Assembly: GCA_002320245.1 (NCBI GenBank)
Contig: DCKD01000023.1
Coordinates: forward strand, 17,182-81,181
Source: Lachnospiraceae bacterium UBA1683
GTDB taxonomy: Bacteria > Bacillota > Clostridia > Lachnospirales > Lachnospiraceae
DNA: 64,000 nt
Direction: 5' to 3'
Position numbers and translations under genes: made by a program. The notes beneath the pieces were generated by a model. It saw only the letters and a program-made list of their open reading frames with translations. It searched no databases and was not told the DNA's origin. Below, piece after piece: positions 24,901-31,440 of the stretch (positions within the stretch are counted from its first letter, which is position 1; every line of letters begins with the position of its first letter).

Positions 24901-27417
24901 CAACACCTCCGCTTTATCTGGATCTTCTAACAGCACAGGCAGCTCCTTCCTCGCCTTTTCATTAAGAAAATCCGTCTCAAAGGGACGCACGATTTCTTCC
25001 GGAAGGTGATAATAAAAGCTGATAATGCGCCCTGCCATCTGTTCCCGCTCATACGCAGGCATCCTTGAAAAATCGCCGCCCTTTAAATATTTATCGTTCT
25101 CAATCAAAAACTGGACACGCTTTGCCACCTTCGTCCATTTTAAACAGACTTCTGTTTCCGGTTCGCTGTAACTCCCCCTCCACAACCGGAGACCTTTTCC
25201 ATTGTAATCCGCCTGCGAATCATCCGCCCCGGAAAGCGCATGGCTCTGTCCCCCGATCCCGTACCGTTCCTTTATAAAGTCTGTCTTTTCCTTATCGGAC
25301 TTGTCCTGCACAAAAAACGCATAGGTGGCAAGCCGCCCGTCAGAATAAGGGCCTCCTCCGGCAAGAAACGCATCAATCTCATCCTGCGTAATAAAAATAT
25401 CATGCTCCTGCCACTGGAACCCTTCCCTCGCTTGATACGGCACCGCCTCTTTTGCAAATTTCCTAAACTGCGCCAGTATCCTGTCCGGACGGTAATGGTT
25501 GAACCGCATGATACTTTTATCTTCCGCATAGGCTTCTGCCAGACCTTCCAGGCGTTCATTCAGATCCGCCAGATATTCCGGCTGTACGATCAGCTTTTCT
25601 ATCTGGTCTGTTTTTTCCGGATAAACATATCCGAAATCATTTTCTTCCCCAAAAACAATCTCTGCCACGCCTTCCGCCATATCCCCGTGCATATACGCAA
25701 GCGCCTGTGCGTGTTCCTTTACGGCGTTCTCCCTTGCCGCATCCAGAACCACCTGCGGGGCATATTCCCCCTGCTTTAGAAGCTGATGGATCCGTCCGGT
25801 CACTTCCTCCCATGATAAAAATGCCTTATCCAGAATCCTGTCATTTACCGTATGTCCCACAGCGATCTGCATCCCAAGTTCATCATACCAGACAGAATAT
25901 TCATTCCCTCCAATCGTAAGCCCGATACCGCCTGTGCCATATTCCCGGCGCACAAACTCCGTATATTCCTCCGGCGTCTGATCGATCATAAAATTGTAAA
26001 TAATGCGGAGATGGCTGCGTTCCTTATTCCCGCCTTTTCTCAGTACCTCGTCCACTACTTCCGACGGTATGGCAATCTCCCCGGCATAAAGGGCCGCCTG
26101 CCGTTCCTCTATGGAACGTATCTGCTCCTTTACCGTAGGCAGATCAGGCAAAGATAAAGCAGAGGCTTCTTCCTCCTCTGCTTCACTCAAATCCTGTTCG
26201 GTTGTGTCCCCACTTAACTGTACACCAATTCCGTCAAGACGGTTTCCTCCGCCATCTCCGTCAGCATATTCATGTGCGCTGTCCACTTCATCTGATCCGC
26301 TTCTTTGTTCGGAGCCGGATATGCCGTAAGCAGCCCATCCATCAGGATTTCCATCCTCTCCTGCGCCGCCTTCTCTATCTCCATCAGATGCCTGTCCAGT
26401 TTCCCGCTCAGCAACATGCTCTGATACCAGTTCTTCCTGTTCTCCTTCAGAAATGTCCTCCGCAGCATCCCGTACTTCCCTATGGTCACTTCCTCGTTCT
26501 CTATGGTCAGGTTCGGAAACAGGTAATCCCCTTTGCGATGATATGTCAGTTCCATCCTCTTTTCCTCCTTCTATATTTTTACTTTCACGAATTAACGTGT
26601 TAAATTGATTATAACCGATGGCTGAAGAATTTTCAACCCTATTCTGCGCTTCATTTTGTATTTCTTCCAGTTCTATCCTCCGGACTGTCCGGCCAATGTC
26701 ACGCAGTACCGGCTCCACCAACTGGCTTGTGGCATTTCCTAAAAAAGTCAGGACGGAAAGGGAATTGAAATCCGTGATCCCAAAGAAATCCGCTTCCTCC
26801 AGATATTCCATCGGATCAAGCCCGCAGCGGCTGGAAAGGGAATAGAACGCACTGTTCATTAACAGATTCCGGAATTCTACCCGGATTGTATCCGCATCCA
26901 ATCCTTCTAAATATGTGCCGTCCAGCTCATATTCCAACCCTTCCATTGCTTCATTCAGATTTTCTTCCGCCATCTCTGCCGCAACTGCCAGTAAAGCGTT
27001 CTGCAGGTCTAAGGCATCATCCCCTTCCAGTCCATAGGTCTCCGCCAGATGGTCAAGAAGCCTGTCCTTTTGCTGTTCCTGCAGCTTCCAAAGATAAGGC
27101 GTCCTCCCGCCACTGACCATATGGGTATCGGAAATGTCAAATACATAACGCAGCCTTGTTCTCGGCCCTGTATCATCAATCAGGGCAATCCCCTTTGCGC
27201 CACGGTTTACCCACCGCAGCATCTTCTCATTCCAGACCTCCAGTTCCGCACAGGCAACCGCATCCGGGCGCTGTGCATGGATCAGGAGCGTGTCGGAAAA
27301 AGGATAACGGTACAGCCTTGACGCTGTATCCAGGTAACGCATCCAGTCCTGCGGCGATCCGGCAACTTCTTTCGCTTCATACCCGGCAAGCATCCGAATA
27401 TCATTTAATTTTGCCAT
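18940..27417 (-). CDS. Giant ICE protein: ArdC-like, N6-methylase and SNF2-type helicase
   Basis: A 2825-residue protein. It starts with an ArdC-like part (LIHAQRPDAVACAELEVWNE), followed by a disordered, charged region (about 290-400). A large middle part has the box QLSLFDFMG. The methyltransferase domain shows NVLEPACGIGNFMG (about 1310) and FDCVIGNVPFGAY (about 1370). The superfamily 2 helicase has Walker A HCVGAGKTFQM (about 1980), VDESHNYKNL (about 2140) and STPKLGAGTNIQDR with QQEGRILRQGNQ (about 2435-2480). A coiled C-terminus ends the protein. ATG 27417 is chosen because GGAGG lies 7 bases before it. Such proteins occur in Tn1549-type ICEs and probably modify and remodel incoming DNA (inference). 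The disordered region is also read in another frame as tnpV. Confidence 0.92.
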   Translation of the reverse strand: MAKLNDIRMLAGYEAKEVAGSPQDWMRYLDTASRLYRYPFSDTLLIHAQRPDAVACAELEVWNEKMLRWVNRGAKGIALIDDTGPRTRLRYVFDISDTHMVSGGRTPYLWKLQEQQKDRLLDHLAETYGLEGDDALDLQNALLAVAAEMAEENLNEAMEGLEYELDGTYLEGLDADTIRVEFRNLLMNSAFYSLSSRCGLDPMEYLEEADFFGITDFNSLSVLTFLGNATSQLVEPVLRDIGRTVRRIELEEIQNEAQNRVENSSAIGYNQFNTLIRESKNIEGGKEDGTDISSQRGLPVSEPDHRERGSDHREVRDAAEDISEGEQEELVSEHVAERETGQASDGDREGGAGEDGNPDGWAAYGISGSEQRSGSDEVDSAHEYADGDGGGNRLDGIGVQLSGDTTEQDLSEAEEEEASALSLPDLPTVKEQIRSIEERQAALYAGEIAIPSEVVDEVLRKGGNKERSHLRIIYNFMIDQTPEEYTEFVRREYGTGGIGLTIGGNEYSVWYDELGMQIAVGHTVNDRILDKAFLSWEEVTGRIHQLLKQGEYAPQVVLDAARENAVKEHAQALAYMHGDMAEGVAEIVFGEENDFGYVYPEKTDQIEKLIVQPEYLADLNERLEGLAEAYAEDKSIMRFNHYRPDRILAQFRKFAKEAVPYQAREGFQWQEHDIFITQDEIDAFLAGGGPYSDGRLATYAFFVQDKSDKEKTDFIKERYGIGGQSHALSGADDSQADYNGKGLRLWRGSYSEPETEVCLKWTKVAKRVQFLIENDKYLKGGDFSRMPAYEREQMAGRIISFYYHLPEEIVRPFETDFLNEKARKELPVLLEDPDKAEVLASKMDDTLAALPLDFEDYEKRVQILSELHGYVEGTYTIFPKKKTEVQIEGSGRQLSLFDFMGMEPEPSQTAGKPEHKQAKDTEKAEENPKTEEKTAGQEQNTGEDQDGWIDARGQEIPFETAPEQAEAKENEIVARYQSTAAMQDGFVEEIAILRYPNGKFYNHYGYEENRGMGAAGAGPFDTLEDAKQAVLAHRPDARETGTEKDMAEPVHYEEIDEQVSEAVEKAGTSFDEYSPEQMDVVYASAERGVDIAPMLNPKFPPEQMQLISDVLERMAVEKKAELGQEIHPLVSHVMDTEEINAARKERNLPLEPVDHTVEDTPEQQIERQQAEPSAKKERTGKRIPDQEGRSNFHITDDDLGAGGPKQKFRANMDAIYTLKILENEGRLATPDEQEILSRYVGWGGIPKAFDEESREWAGEFAEVKAALSPEEYLAARASTLNAFYTSPTVIKAMYEALGNMGLKSGNVLEPACGIGNFMGLVPEEMDGLKMYGVELDSVSGRIAKQLYQKNSIAVQGFETADYPESFFDCVIGNVPFGAYKVADRKYDRHNFMIHDYFIAKSLDLVRPGGVVAVVTSSGTMDKQNPSVRKYIANRADLLGAIRLPNNAFQRNANTNVVADILFLQKRDRASLEQPKWVELGTTPEGYSVNSYFVEHPEMVLGEFSTESTQYGKQEVTVKPVRDAVLSEQLKEAVGHIHGTITEAEIEDSELDEIDTSIPADPSIKNFSFANVDGKVYYRENSRMNLMELPAMTTERVLGMIALRDLTQELIQCQMEDGTDAEITLLQQKLNQSYDRFTARYGLISSNANKRAFSQDSSYCLLSSLELLDENGNLKRKADIFTKRTIRKPEPVTSVDTASEALAISIGERAKVDVPFMAQLAGKREDEVTEELTGVIFKNPLTDIWETSDEYLSGNVREKLAVARQFAENHPEYEINVQALERVQPKDLEASEIEVRLGATWIDPEYITDFMGELFKTPKYALGRNINVKYAPINGQWNISGKNADLGNALVTATYGTQRANAYRLLEDALNLRDTKIFDKVTEDGVEKRVLNKKETMLAQQKQELIREAFKEWIFRDIDRREDLCRKYNELFNSIRPREYDGSHIQFAGMTPEITLMQHQKNAVAHILYGHNTLLAHCVGAGKTFQMIAAGMESKRLGLSQKNLYVVPNHLTEQWGSDFLRLYPGANVLVATKKDFEPANRKKFCSRIATGDYDAIIIGHSQFERIPLSKERQAAAIERQIDEITMAIEEAAEEGSRYTVKQMEKTRKSLEARLEKLNDQTRKDDVVTFEQLGVDRLFVDESHNYKNLFLYTKMRNVAGISQTDAQKSSDMFMKCQYLDELTGGKGVTFATGTPVSNSMVELYTIMRYLQYDTLQKMGLVHFDSWAAAFGETVTAIELSPEGTGYRAKTRFARFFNLPELIALFKESADIQTADMLNLPVPEAEYINEVLQPSDEQADLVSSFADRAEIVRAGLVEPTEDNMLKITNDGRKCALDQRLINDMLPDCPDSKVNLCVKNAFGIWQETAQERSTQLIFCDLSTPKNDGSFNVYDDVREKLTAKGIPREEIAFIHEAGTEAKKAELFAKVRSGQVRILLGSTPKLGAGTNIQDRLIALHHLDVPWKPSDLEQQEGRILRQGNQNPKVKIYRYVTENTFDAYMWQILENKQKFISQIMTSKSPVRACEDVDDTALSYAEIKALATGNPYIKEKMDLDIQVSKLKLMKANHTSQKYRLETDIARNYPMQITAAKERLEGLRADAAAVKPIFENANDKDNFSMTIGGKVYTDRKEAGTALIAACAGLKAVHTSGQVGEFHGFSMTAEFDSFNQKYILTLKRQCSYKIEVGKDALGNLQRVSNALLGIEKKVTDTEQKLETLQQQLATAKEEVAKPFPKEQELAEKTERLAELNSLLNMDEKGPAETLGMDDVPEVADLPRKAVTYAGRVSEASKTADSAHKPSVLGKLKAAQERIAGKAESRQKPARKQEQQL
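26214..26555 (-). CDS. tnpV: TnpV family protein, nested inside the helicase gene
   Basis: A complete 113-residue TnpV-like protein encoded on the same strand but in another frame, entirely within the giant helicase gene. Family features are MELTYHRKGDYLFPNL at the start, IGKYGMLRRTFLKENRK, LLLSGKLDRHLMEIEKAAQERM and the end MAEETVLTELVYS. It has its own ribosome site, AAGGAGG, eight bases before ATG 26555. In the helicase frame the same bases give a low-complexity Asp/Glu/Gly/Arg-rich linker, as expected if the structured product is TnpV. TnpV proteins were first named on Tn4451-type transposons; their function is unknown. Confidence 0.82.
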   Translation of the reverse strand: MELTYHRKGDYLFPNLTIENEEVTIGKYGMLRRTFLKENRKNWYQSMLLSGKLDRHLMEIEKAAQERMEILMDGLLTAYPAPNKEADQMKWTAHMNMLTEMAEETVLTELVYS

Positions 27418-27518
27418 GATAAAACCTCCAATCTTTTCAAATTTATTAATCATTGTTATTTAAAAACTGCCTATACTATACAGGTACACAAATTTTTATC
27501 TTAAATAGCCGTCACTCC

Positions 27519-27547
27519 TTGACCATATAAAGAAATTTGTGTATAAT
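27519..27547 (+). promoter_or_regulatory. Promoter of toxin-antitoxin operon
   Basis: TTGACC (27519-27524), exactly 17 bases, TATAAT (27542-27547): near-consensus vegetative promoter, 24 bases before the antitoxin ATG. Confidence 0.85.
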
Positions 27548-27556
27548 TTCTTTATA
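27526..27556. promoter_or_regulatory. Operator over the TA promoter
   Basis: Perfect 11-base inverted repeat, TATAAAGAAAT and ATTTCTTTATA, separated by 9 bases and covering the spacer and -10 box. This is the usual place for autorepression by a Phd-type antitoxin. Confidence 0.75.
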
Positions 27557-27570
27557 AAGGAGGTGCTGAT

Positions 27571-27831
27571 ATGCCAACAATCCGTTCAAGCGCAGATTTG
27601 CGGAACAGCTACAATGAAATATCTACATTCTGCCATGATTACTCCGAACCCGTTTTCATTACCAAAAATGGAAAAGGCGATCTCGCCGTCATGAGTATTG
27701 AAGCCTATGAACAGCTCGTGGGGCGCTTTGAATTATACGGCCTGCTCCAAGAGGGTATGGAAGATGTTGCCGCAGGCAGGACACGCCCGTTTTCAGAAGC
27801 TATGGCGGATATAAGGAGCAAACGCAAATGA
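27571..27831 (+). CDS. Phd/YefM-family antitoxin
   Basis: An 86-residue antitoxin that would bind its toxin and repress their operon. The N-terminal DNA-binding part reads MPTIRSSADLRNSYNEISTFC, followed by the family block PVFITKNGKGDLAVMSIEAYEQL. The C-terminal tail (AMADIRSKRK) would contact the toxin. AGGAGG lies 8 bases before the ATG. Its stop overlaps the toxin start (ATGATG), so synthesis is coupled. The pair sits on the strand opposite to the surrounding transfer genes, as an independent maintenance module. Confidence 0.92.
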   Translation: MPTIRSSADLRNSYNEISTFCHDYSEPVFITKNGKGDLAVMSIEAYEQLVGRFELYGLLQEGMEDVAAGRTRPFSEAMADIRSKRK

Positions 27832-28163
27832 TGAACTATAATCTTCACATCACACTGACTGCCGAAAAAGATATAACCCATGCGGCGGATTATATTGAAT
27901 TTGTCCTGAAGAACCCACAGGCGGCAGACCATCTTCTGGATGAAACGGAGAGGGAAATCAGTGATTTGTCACAATTCCCCAAGCGGCATCCGCTCGTGGA
28001 AGATAAGATACTTGCCTCCTGGGGTGTCCGTTTTACCCAGGTGGGAAACTACCTCGCTTTCTATACCATTTCAGAGGATGACATGCAGATAAACATTATC
28101 CGGTTCCTGTATGCGAAAAGCGACTGGAACTCTATATTGAAACTCGGCTTTTCACTGATATAA
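27828..28163 (+). CDS. RelE/ParE-family toxin
   Basis: A 111-residue toxin of the RelE/ParE superfamily. The family pattern is present: ITLTAEKDITHAADYIEFVLKNP, LLDETEREISDLSQFPKRHP, and the strands VGNYLAFYTISEDDMQINIIRFLYAKSDW. ParE-like members block gyrase while RelE-like members cut mRNA; the sequence does not settle which. The start overlaps the antitoxin stop. A strong terminator follows. Confidence 0.9.
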   Translation: MMNYNLHITLTAEKDITHAADYIEFVLKNPQAADHLLDETEREISDLSQFPKRHPLVEDKILASWGVRFTQVGNYLAFYTISEDDMQINIIRFLYAKSDWNSILKLGFSLI

Positions 28164-28170
28164 GGCAGCA

Positions 28171-28201
28171 CTCCCCGCAAGCAGCGGGGAGATTTTTATT
28201 T
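28171..28201 (+). terminator. Terminator of TA operon
   Basis: CTCCCCGC, five-base loop, GCGGGGAG, then ATTTTTATTT. It also covers the stop of the convergent topB gene. Confidence 0.9.
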
Positions 28202-30298
28202 GTATTTCTTTTTGTTCCCTTTCTTTTTCGGAAATTCCAGTTTAAAGTTCGCACGGCCATCCTGCATCTCCAGAAGCAAATCTGCCGCAAACGTCTTTCC
28301 TTTTTTCTGCGAATACAGGTCATCCACATGGGTACGCCCTTGCCGCAGCAATTCCTCTGCCATGTGCTTATCTACCTGTTTCCTCATACCGGAAAGATAG
28401 CGGTTCTCTTTCCACAGGGAAAAGGAGCAGTCCCGGCTGGAACAATAAAAGTTTTTCTTCCCTTCATAAACCGGGCTGCCGCACAACGGGCACTTCCCGA
28501 TTTCTTCCCTCGGATGGAAACGGTTCTGTTCCTCCCCGGTTATGGCGCTGCACTCCAAAAGCATCCGGTCAATCAAATCCGTGATTCCCTGTAGGAACCC
28601 TCTGCCTTCAAGCTGCCCTTTTTCCATCAGGAGCAGTTTGTTTTCCCACTCCGCTGTCATGGCTGCGGATTTCAAATATTCCGGCAGCACAGTGATCAGA
28701 TCGATTCCATCTTTGGTAGGAAGGATCTGCTTGCCTTTCCGCACGGCATACCCGGAAGAAACCAGCTTTTCTATAATGCCTGCCCTCGTTGCCGGGGTGC
28801 CAAGCCCCTTCTTTTCCGTATTCTCGTCAAATTCCTTATTCCCGGCAGTCTCCATTGCAGACAAAAGCGTATCTTCGCTGTATGGTTTTTGCGGCGTCGT
28901 GAAATGCTCTGTCACTTCCGCTGTTACGCTGTCAATAACGGTTCCTTCCTCCACAAAAGGGATTGCCGTCGGTTCTTTATCCACAGCCTTATGGTTTTTC
29001 CCGCCCTGCGCCTGACAAAATGCTGCTTCAATAGCTTTCCAGCCGATTTCTTTGATTGCTTTGCCTTTTGCTGTAAACGTCTCCCCGGCACACGATACGG
29101 TAACTACAGATTCCACATAAAGATGCTTCCGTCCCGTTGCACAGAGCAAACGTGTAGAGATCAAAAGCAATATATCACGTTCACCTTTGGAAAGTTCCCC
29201 GATCTCGCAGGCTTCCAGCTCTGCCGTAGGGATAATGGCATGATGATCGGAGACTTTTTTATTGTCCATGACACGTTTTATATTTGGTTCTGACGGATAT
29301 ACGGACGGATCATAACCGAATTTCCCGCACACCATACGGATGGCCTGTTCCGCCGTCTGTCCCATATCCTCTGTCAGATACTGGCTGTCCGTCCTCGGAT
29401 ATGTAACCAGCTTTTTTTCATATAAACTCTGTGTAAAATCCAATGTCTCCTTCGCCGTATACCCATAATAACGGTTGCTTTCCCTTTGCAGTGTTGTCAG
29501 ATCATATAATTTTGGTGGATTGACTGTTTTTTCTGTTGACACAGTTTTTTCCACCACAGCGGATGCCCCGTTACAGGCAGCCTTTAGTCTGTCTGCTTCT
29601 GCTTTATCAAAAATCTTTTCTTTTATCACTTCCAGGCCATTGCAATCCAAATGGACGTTATAATATGCTTCCTTCTGGAAATGATTGATCTGGCTGTCCC
29701 TTTCCACCAGCATTGCAAGCGTGGGTGTCTGTACACGCCCTACTACAAGACGTTTATAATATTTCGTAGTAAATGCCCTGGTAGCGTTCATGCCGATCAG
29801 CCAATCCGCCTTTGCCCTGCAAATGGACGCTTCACAGAGGTTTTTATACTCCGCACCGTCTTTCAAGTGGGCAAAACCTTCCCGGATGGCGGCATCCTCC
29901 ATTGAACTGATCCACAGACGCTTGATTGGAAGATGGCTTCCGGACAAGTCATAGACTCTCTTAAAGATCAGCTCGCCTTCACGCCCTGCATCGCATCCAT
30001 TGACTACATACTCCACATCATCACGGTTCAGCAGTTTTTTCAACACATGGAACTGTCCTTTTTTATCCTTTGCTATGGCAAGCCGCCATACCTCCGGGAA
30101 AATCGGAAGGTCAGAAAATTCCCATTTTTTATATTTCTCATCGTAAGCCTCCGGGGGAACATACTCCGCCAGATGCCCCAAACACCAGCTCACAAGCCAT
30201 CCATTTCCCTCAAAATAGCCATCCTCCCGTTTCTTAGCGCCTAACACCTTTGCCAGCGCCTGTGCCACACTCGGCTTCTCACCTAATACTAAATACAA
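28196..30298 (-). CDS. topB: DNA topoisomerase III
   Basis: A 700-residue type IA topoisomerase that passes single strands and may resolve ICE DNA during transfer or replication. The toprim domain has EKPSVAQALAKVLG at the start and GCDAGREGELIFKRV (about 100). The catalytic Tyr lies in KLVTYPRTDSQYL (about 300), and a four-cysteine zinc ribbon in CPLCGSPVYEGKKNFYCSSRDC (about 600). The Lys/Arg-rich tail is typical of ICE-borne TopB. It is the last gene of the long minus-strand transfer operon. Confidence 0.95.
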   Translation of the reverse strand: MYLVLGEKPSVAQALAKVLGAKKREDGYFEGNGWLVSWCLGHLAEYVPPEAYDEKYKKWEFSDLPIFPEVWRLAIAKDKKGQFHVLKKLLNRDDVEYVVNGCDAGREGELIFKRVYDLSGSHLPIKRLWISSMEDAAIREGFAHLKDGAEYKNLCEASICRAKADWLIGMNATRAFTTKYYKRLVVGRVQTPTLAMLVERDSQINHFQKEAYYNVHLDCNGLEVIKEKIFDKAEADRLKAACNGASAVVEKTVSTEKTVNPPKLYDLTTLQRESNRYYGYTAKETLDFTQSLYEKKLVTYPRTDSQYLTEDMGQTAEQAIRMVCGKFGYDPSVYPSEPNIKRVMDNKKVSDHHAIIPTAELEACEIGELSKGERDILLLISTRLLCATGRKHLYVESVVTVSCAGETFTAKGKAIKEIGWKAIEAAFCQAQGGKNHKAVDKEPTAIPFVEEGTVIDSVTAEVTEHFTTPQKPYSEDTLLSAMETAGNKEFDENTEKKGLGTPATRAGIIEKLVSSGYAVRKGKQILPTKDGIDLITVLPEYLKSAAMTAEWENKLLLMEKGQLEGRGFLQGITDLIDRMLLECSAITGEEQNRFHPREEIGKCPLCGSPVYEGKKNFYCSSRDCSFSLWKENRYLSGMRKQVDKHMAEELLRQGRTHVDDLYSQKKGKTFAADLLLEMQDGRANFKLEFPKKKGNKKKYK

Positions 30299-30341
30299 AA
30301 CAATCTCCTTTCTTATCGGTTCCCTGCCTTAACACGGGAAA

Positions 30342-30365
30342 AGCAGCCTGAAAAATCCCGGCTGC
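30342..30365 (-). terminator. Possible terminator upstream of topB
   Basis: GCAGCC and GGCTGC with a short loop and CTTTTCCC on the minus strand, between the DUF4366 gene and topB. The T-run is weak, so it may attenuate rather than stop transcription. Confidence 0.4.
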
Positions 30366-30427
30366 CTTTCTACCATTTCGCTTTTTCCATATCCCGGCGA
30401 GCAGATCAATCCGTCCTGTTTTCCGGA

Positions 30428-31093
30428 TTATTCTTCCCCGTCCCCGGAATCCTCCGGCTCATCTTCATTGATGCACTCTCCATCGTCAAACTCCAGATCC
30501 TCACTGTCCGCATCTTCCTCCGCTTTCTTCGGTTTTACCACCTTCAGATAGTAGAAGCCGCCGATTCCTCCGGCAAGGAGCAATACTGCCGCCAGCAAAG
30601 CGCCTGTGTTCATGCCCTCCGGCTGTTTCTCCGGTTCCGGCTCCAGCTCAGTTTCCTCCTGTACTTCCTCTGTCTCCGGAATCACCACCTGTGGTGTTTC
30701 CGTCTCCGGCTCGGCCACGGCAGGCGTCCCCTCGATAAACTCCGCGAGGTCATTTTCATCGATCATGGACAGCATATAGACGTTTTCCGTATTGCTGGAA
30801 CGGTCTAACACAAGAAAAAATGTGTTCCCATTCTTCGTCTGGATCGTCAAAAACTGCTTCGTACCGTCATCCGTCTTATCATCCACAAGCTGCCCGTTGC
30901 CCGGAACCGAAAACGGCGTTGCCTCCGTCTGCGGCGTGCTTTCCGTTTCCTCCACCACTACGGGGGCTTCTGTCTCCGGAGCGGTTTCCGCCTGCGCCGC
31001 TTCGTCCGTAAAGGCAAAAGCAGTCGCCGGGACAGCCAAAACCACTCCCGCCGCCATAACAAACATTGCTAGCCACTTTTTAAATTTCTTCAT
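30428..31093 (-). CDS. DUF4366 membrane-anchored protein
   Basis: A 221-residue exported protein. A signal peptide (KKWLAMFVMAAGVVLAVPATAFA) precedes an acidic low-complexity spacer. A folded domain (TKQFLTIQTKNGNTFFLVLDRS, VYMLSMIDENDLAEFI), another Pro/Glu spacer, one transmembrane helix (TGALLAAVLLLAGGIGGFYYL, about 165-187) and an acidic tail follow. This layout is that of DUF4366 (CD1107-family) proteins in Clostridia conjugation modules. It overlaps the DUF4315 gene by 14 bases. Probable envelope part of the transfer apparatus. Confidence 0.88.
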   Translation of the reverse strand: MKKFKKWLAMFVMAAGVVLAVPATAFAFTDEAAQAETAPETEAPVVVEETESTPQTEATPFSVPGNGQLVDDKTDDGTKQFLTIQTKNGNTFFLVLDRSSNTENVYMLSMIDENDLAEFIEGTPAVAEPETETPQVVIPETEEVQEETELEPEPEKQPEGMNTGALLAAVLLLAGGIGGFYYLKVVKPKKAEEDADSEDLEFDDGECINEDEPEDSGDGEE

Positions 31094-31421
31094 ATCCCTT
31101 ATCCTCGCTTTCCGGCATCCCTTCCTGTGACGCCTGTTTATTTTCCGCTATTTCCGGTTGTTCCATTTCCCCACCTTCCACTATGCCGGGAAGGTTGCCC
31201 TCCCCGGCGTTTATGAGCGGGATCGTGCCATTCTGAATCCCTTCCAGGACGGCTAACATCTGCCGACCCTCCAGCTTCAAAGAATGGAAGCACTTCAAAA
31301 TCTCCTGCTCCTCAAGCTGCTCCCGCAGGGTATTCAGCCCCCGCAGATGCTCCTGCCATACGGCAATCTTTTCCTCCGTTTTCTGAATGTCATTCAGGAC
31401 ACGGTTTAATTTTTTATTCAC
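31080..31421 (-). CDS. DUF4315 family protein
   Basis: A 113-residue protein with a coiled-coil N-terminus (NKKLNRVLNDIQKTEEKIAVWQEHL) and the conserved stretch EQEILKCFHSLKLEGRQMLAVLEGIQ, characteristic of DUF4315 in conjugation operons. The start is GTG 31421, with AGAGGA 4 bases before it; the longer frame to 31493 runs into the preceding gene. It lies between the NlpC hydrolase and DUF4366, the usual order in this ICE family. The function is not known. Confidence 0.85.
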   Translation of the reverse strand: MNKKLNRVLNDIQKTEEKIAVWQEHLRGLNTLREQLEEQEILKCFHSLKLEGRQMLAVLEGIQNGTIPLINAGEGNLPGIVEGGEMEQPEIAENKQASQEGMPESEDKGYEEI

Positions 31422-31440
31422 TGTTCCTCTGCCTCCGTTT

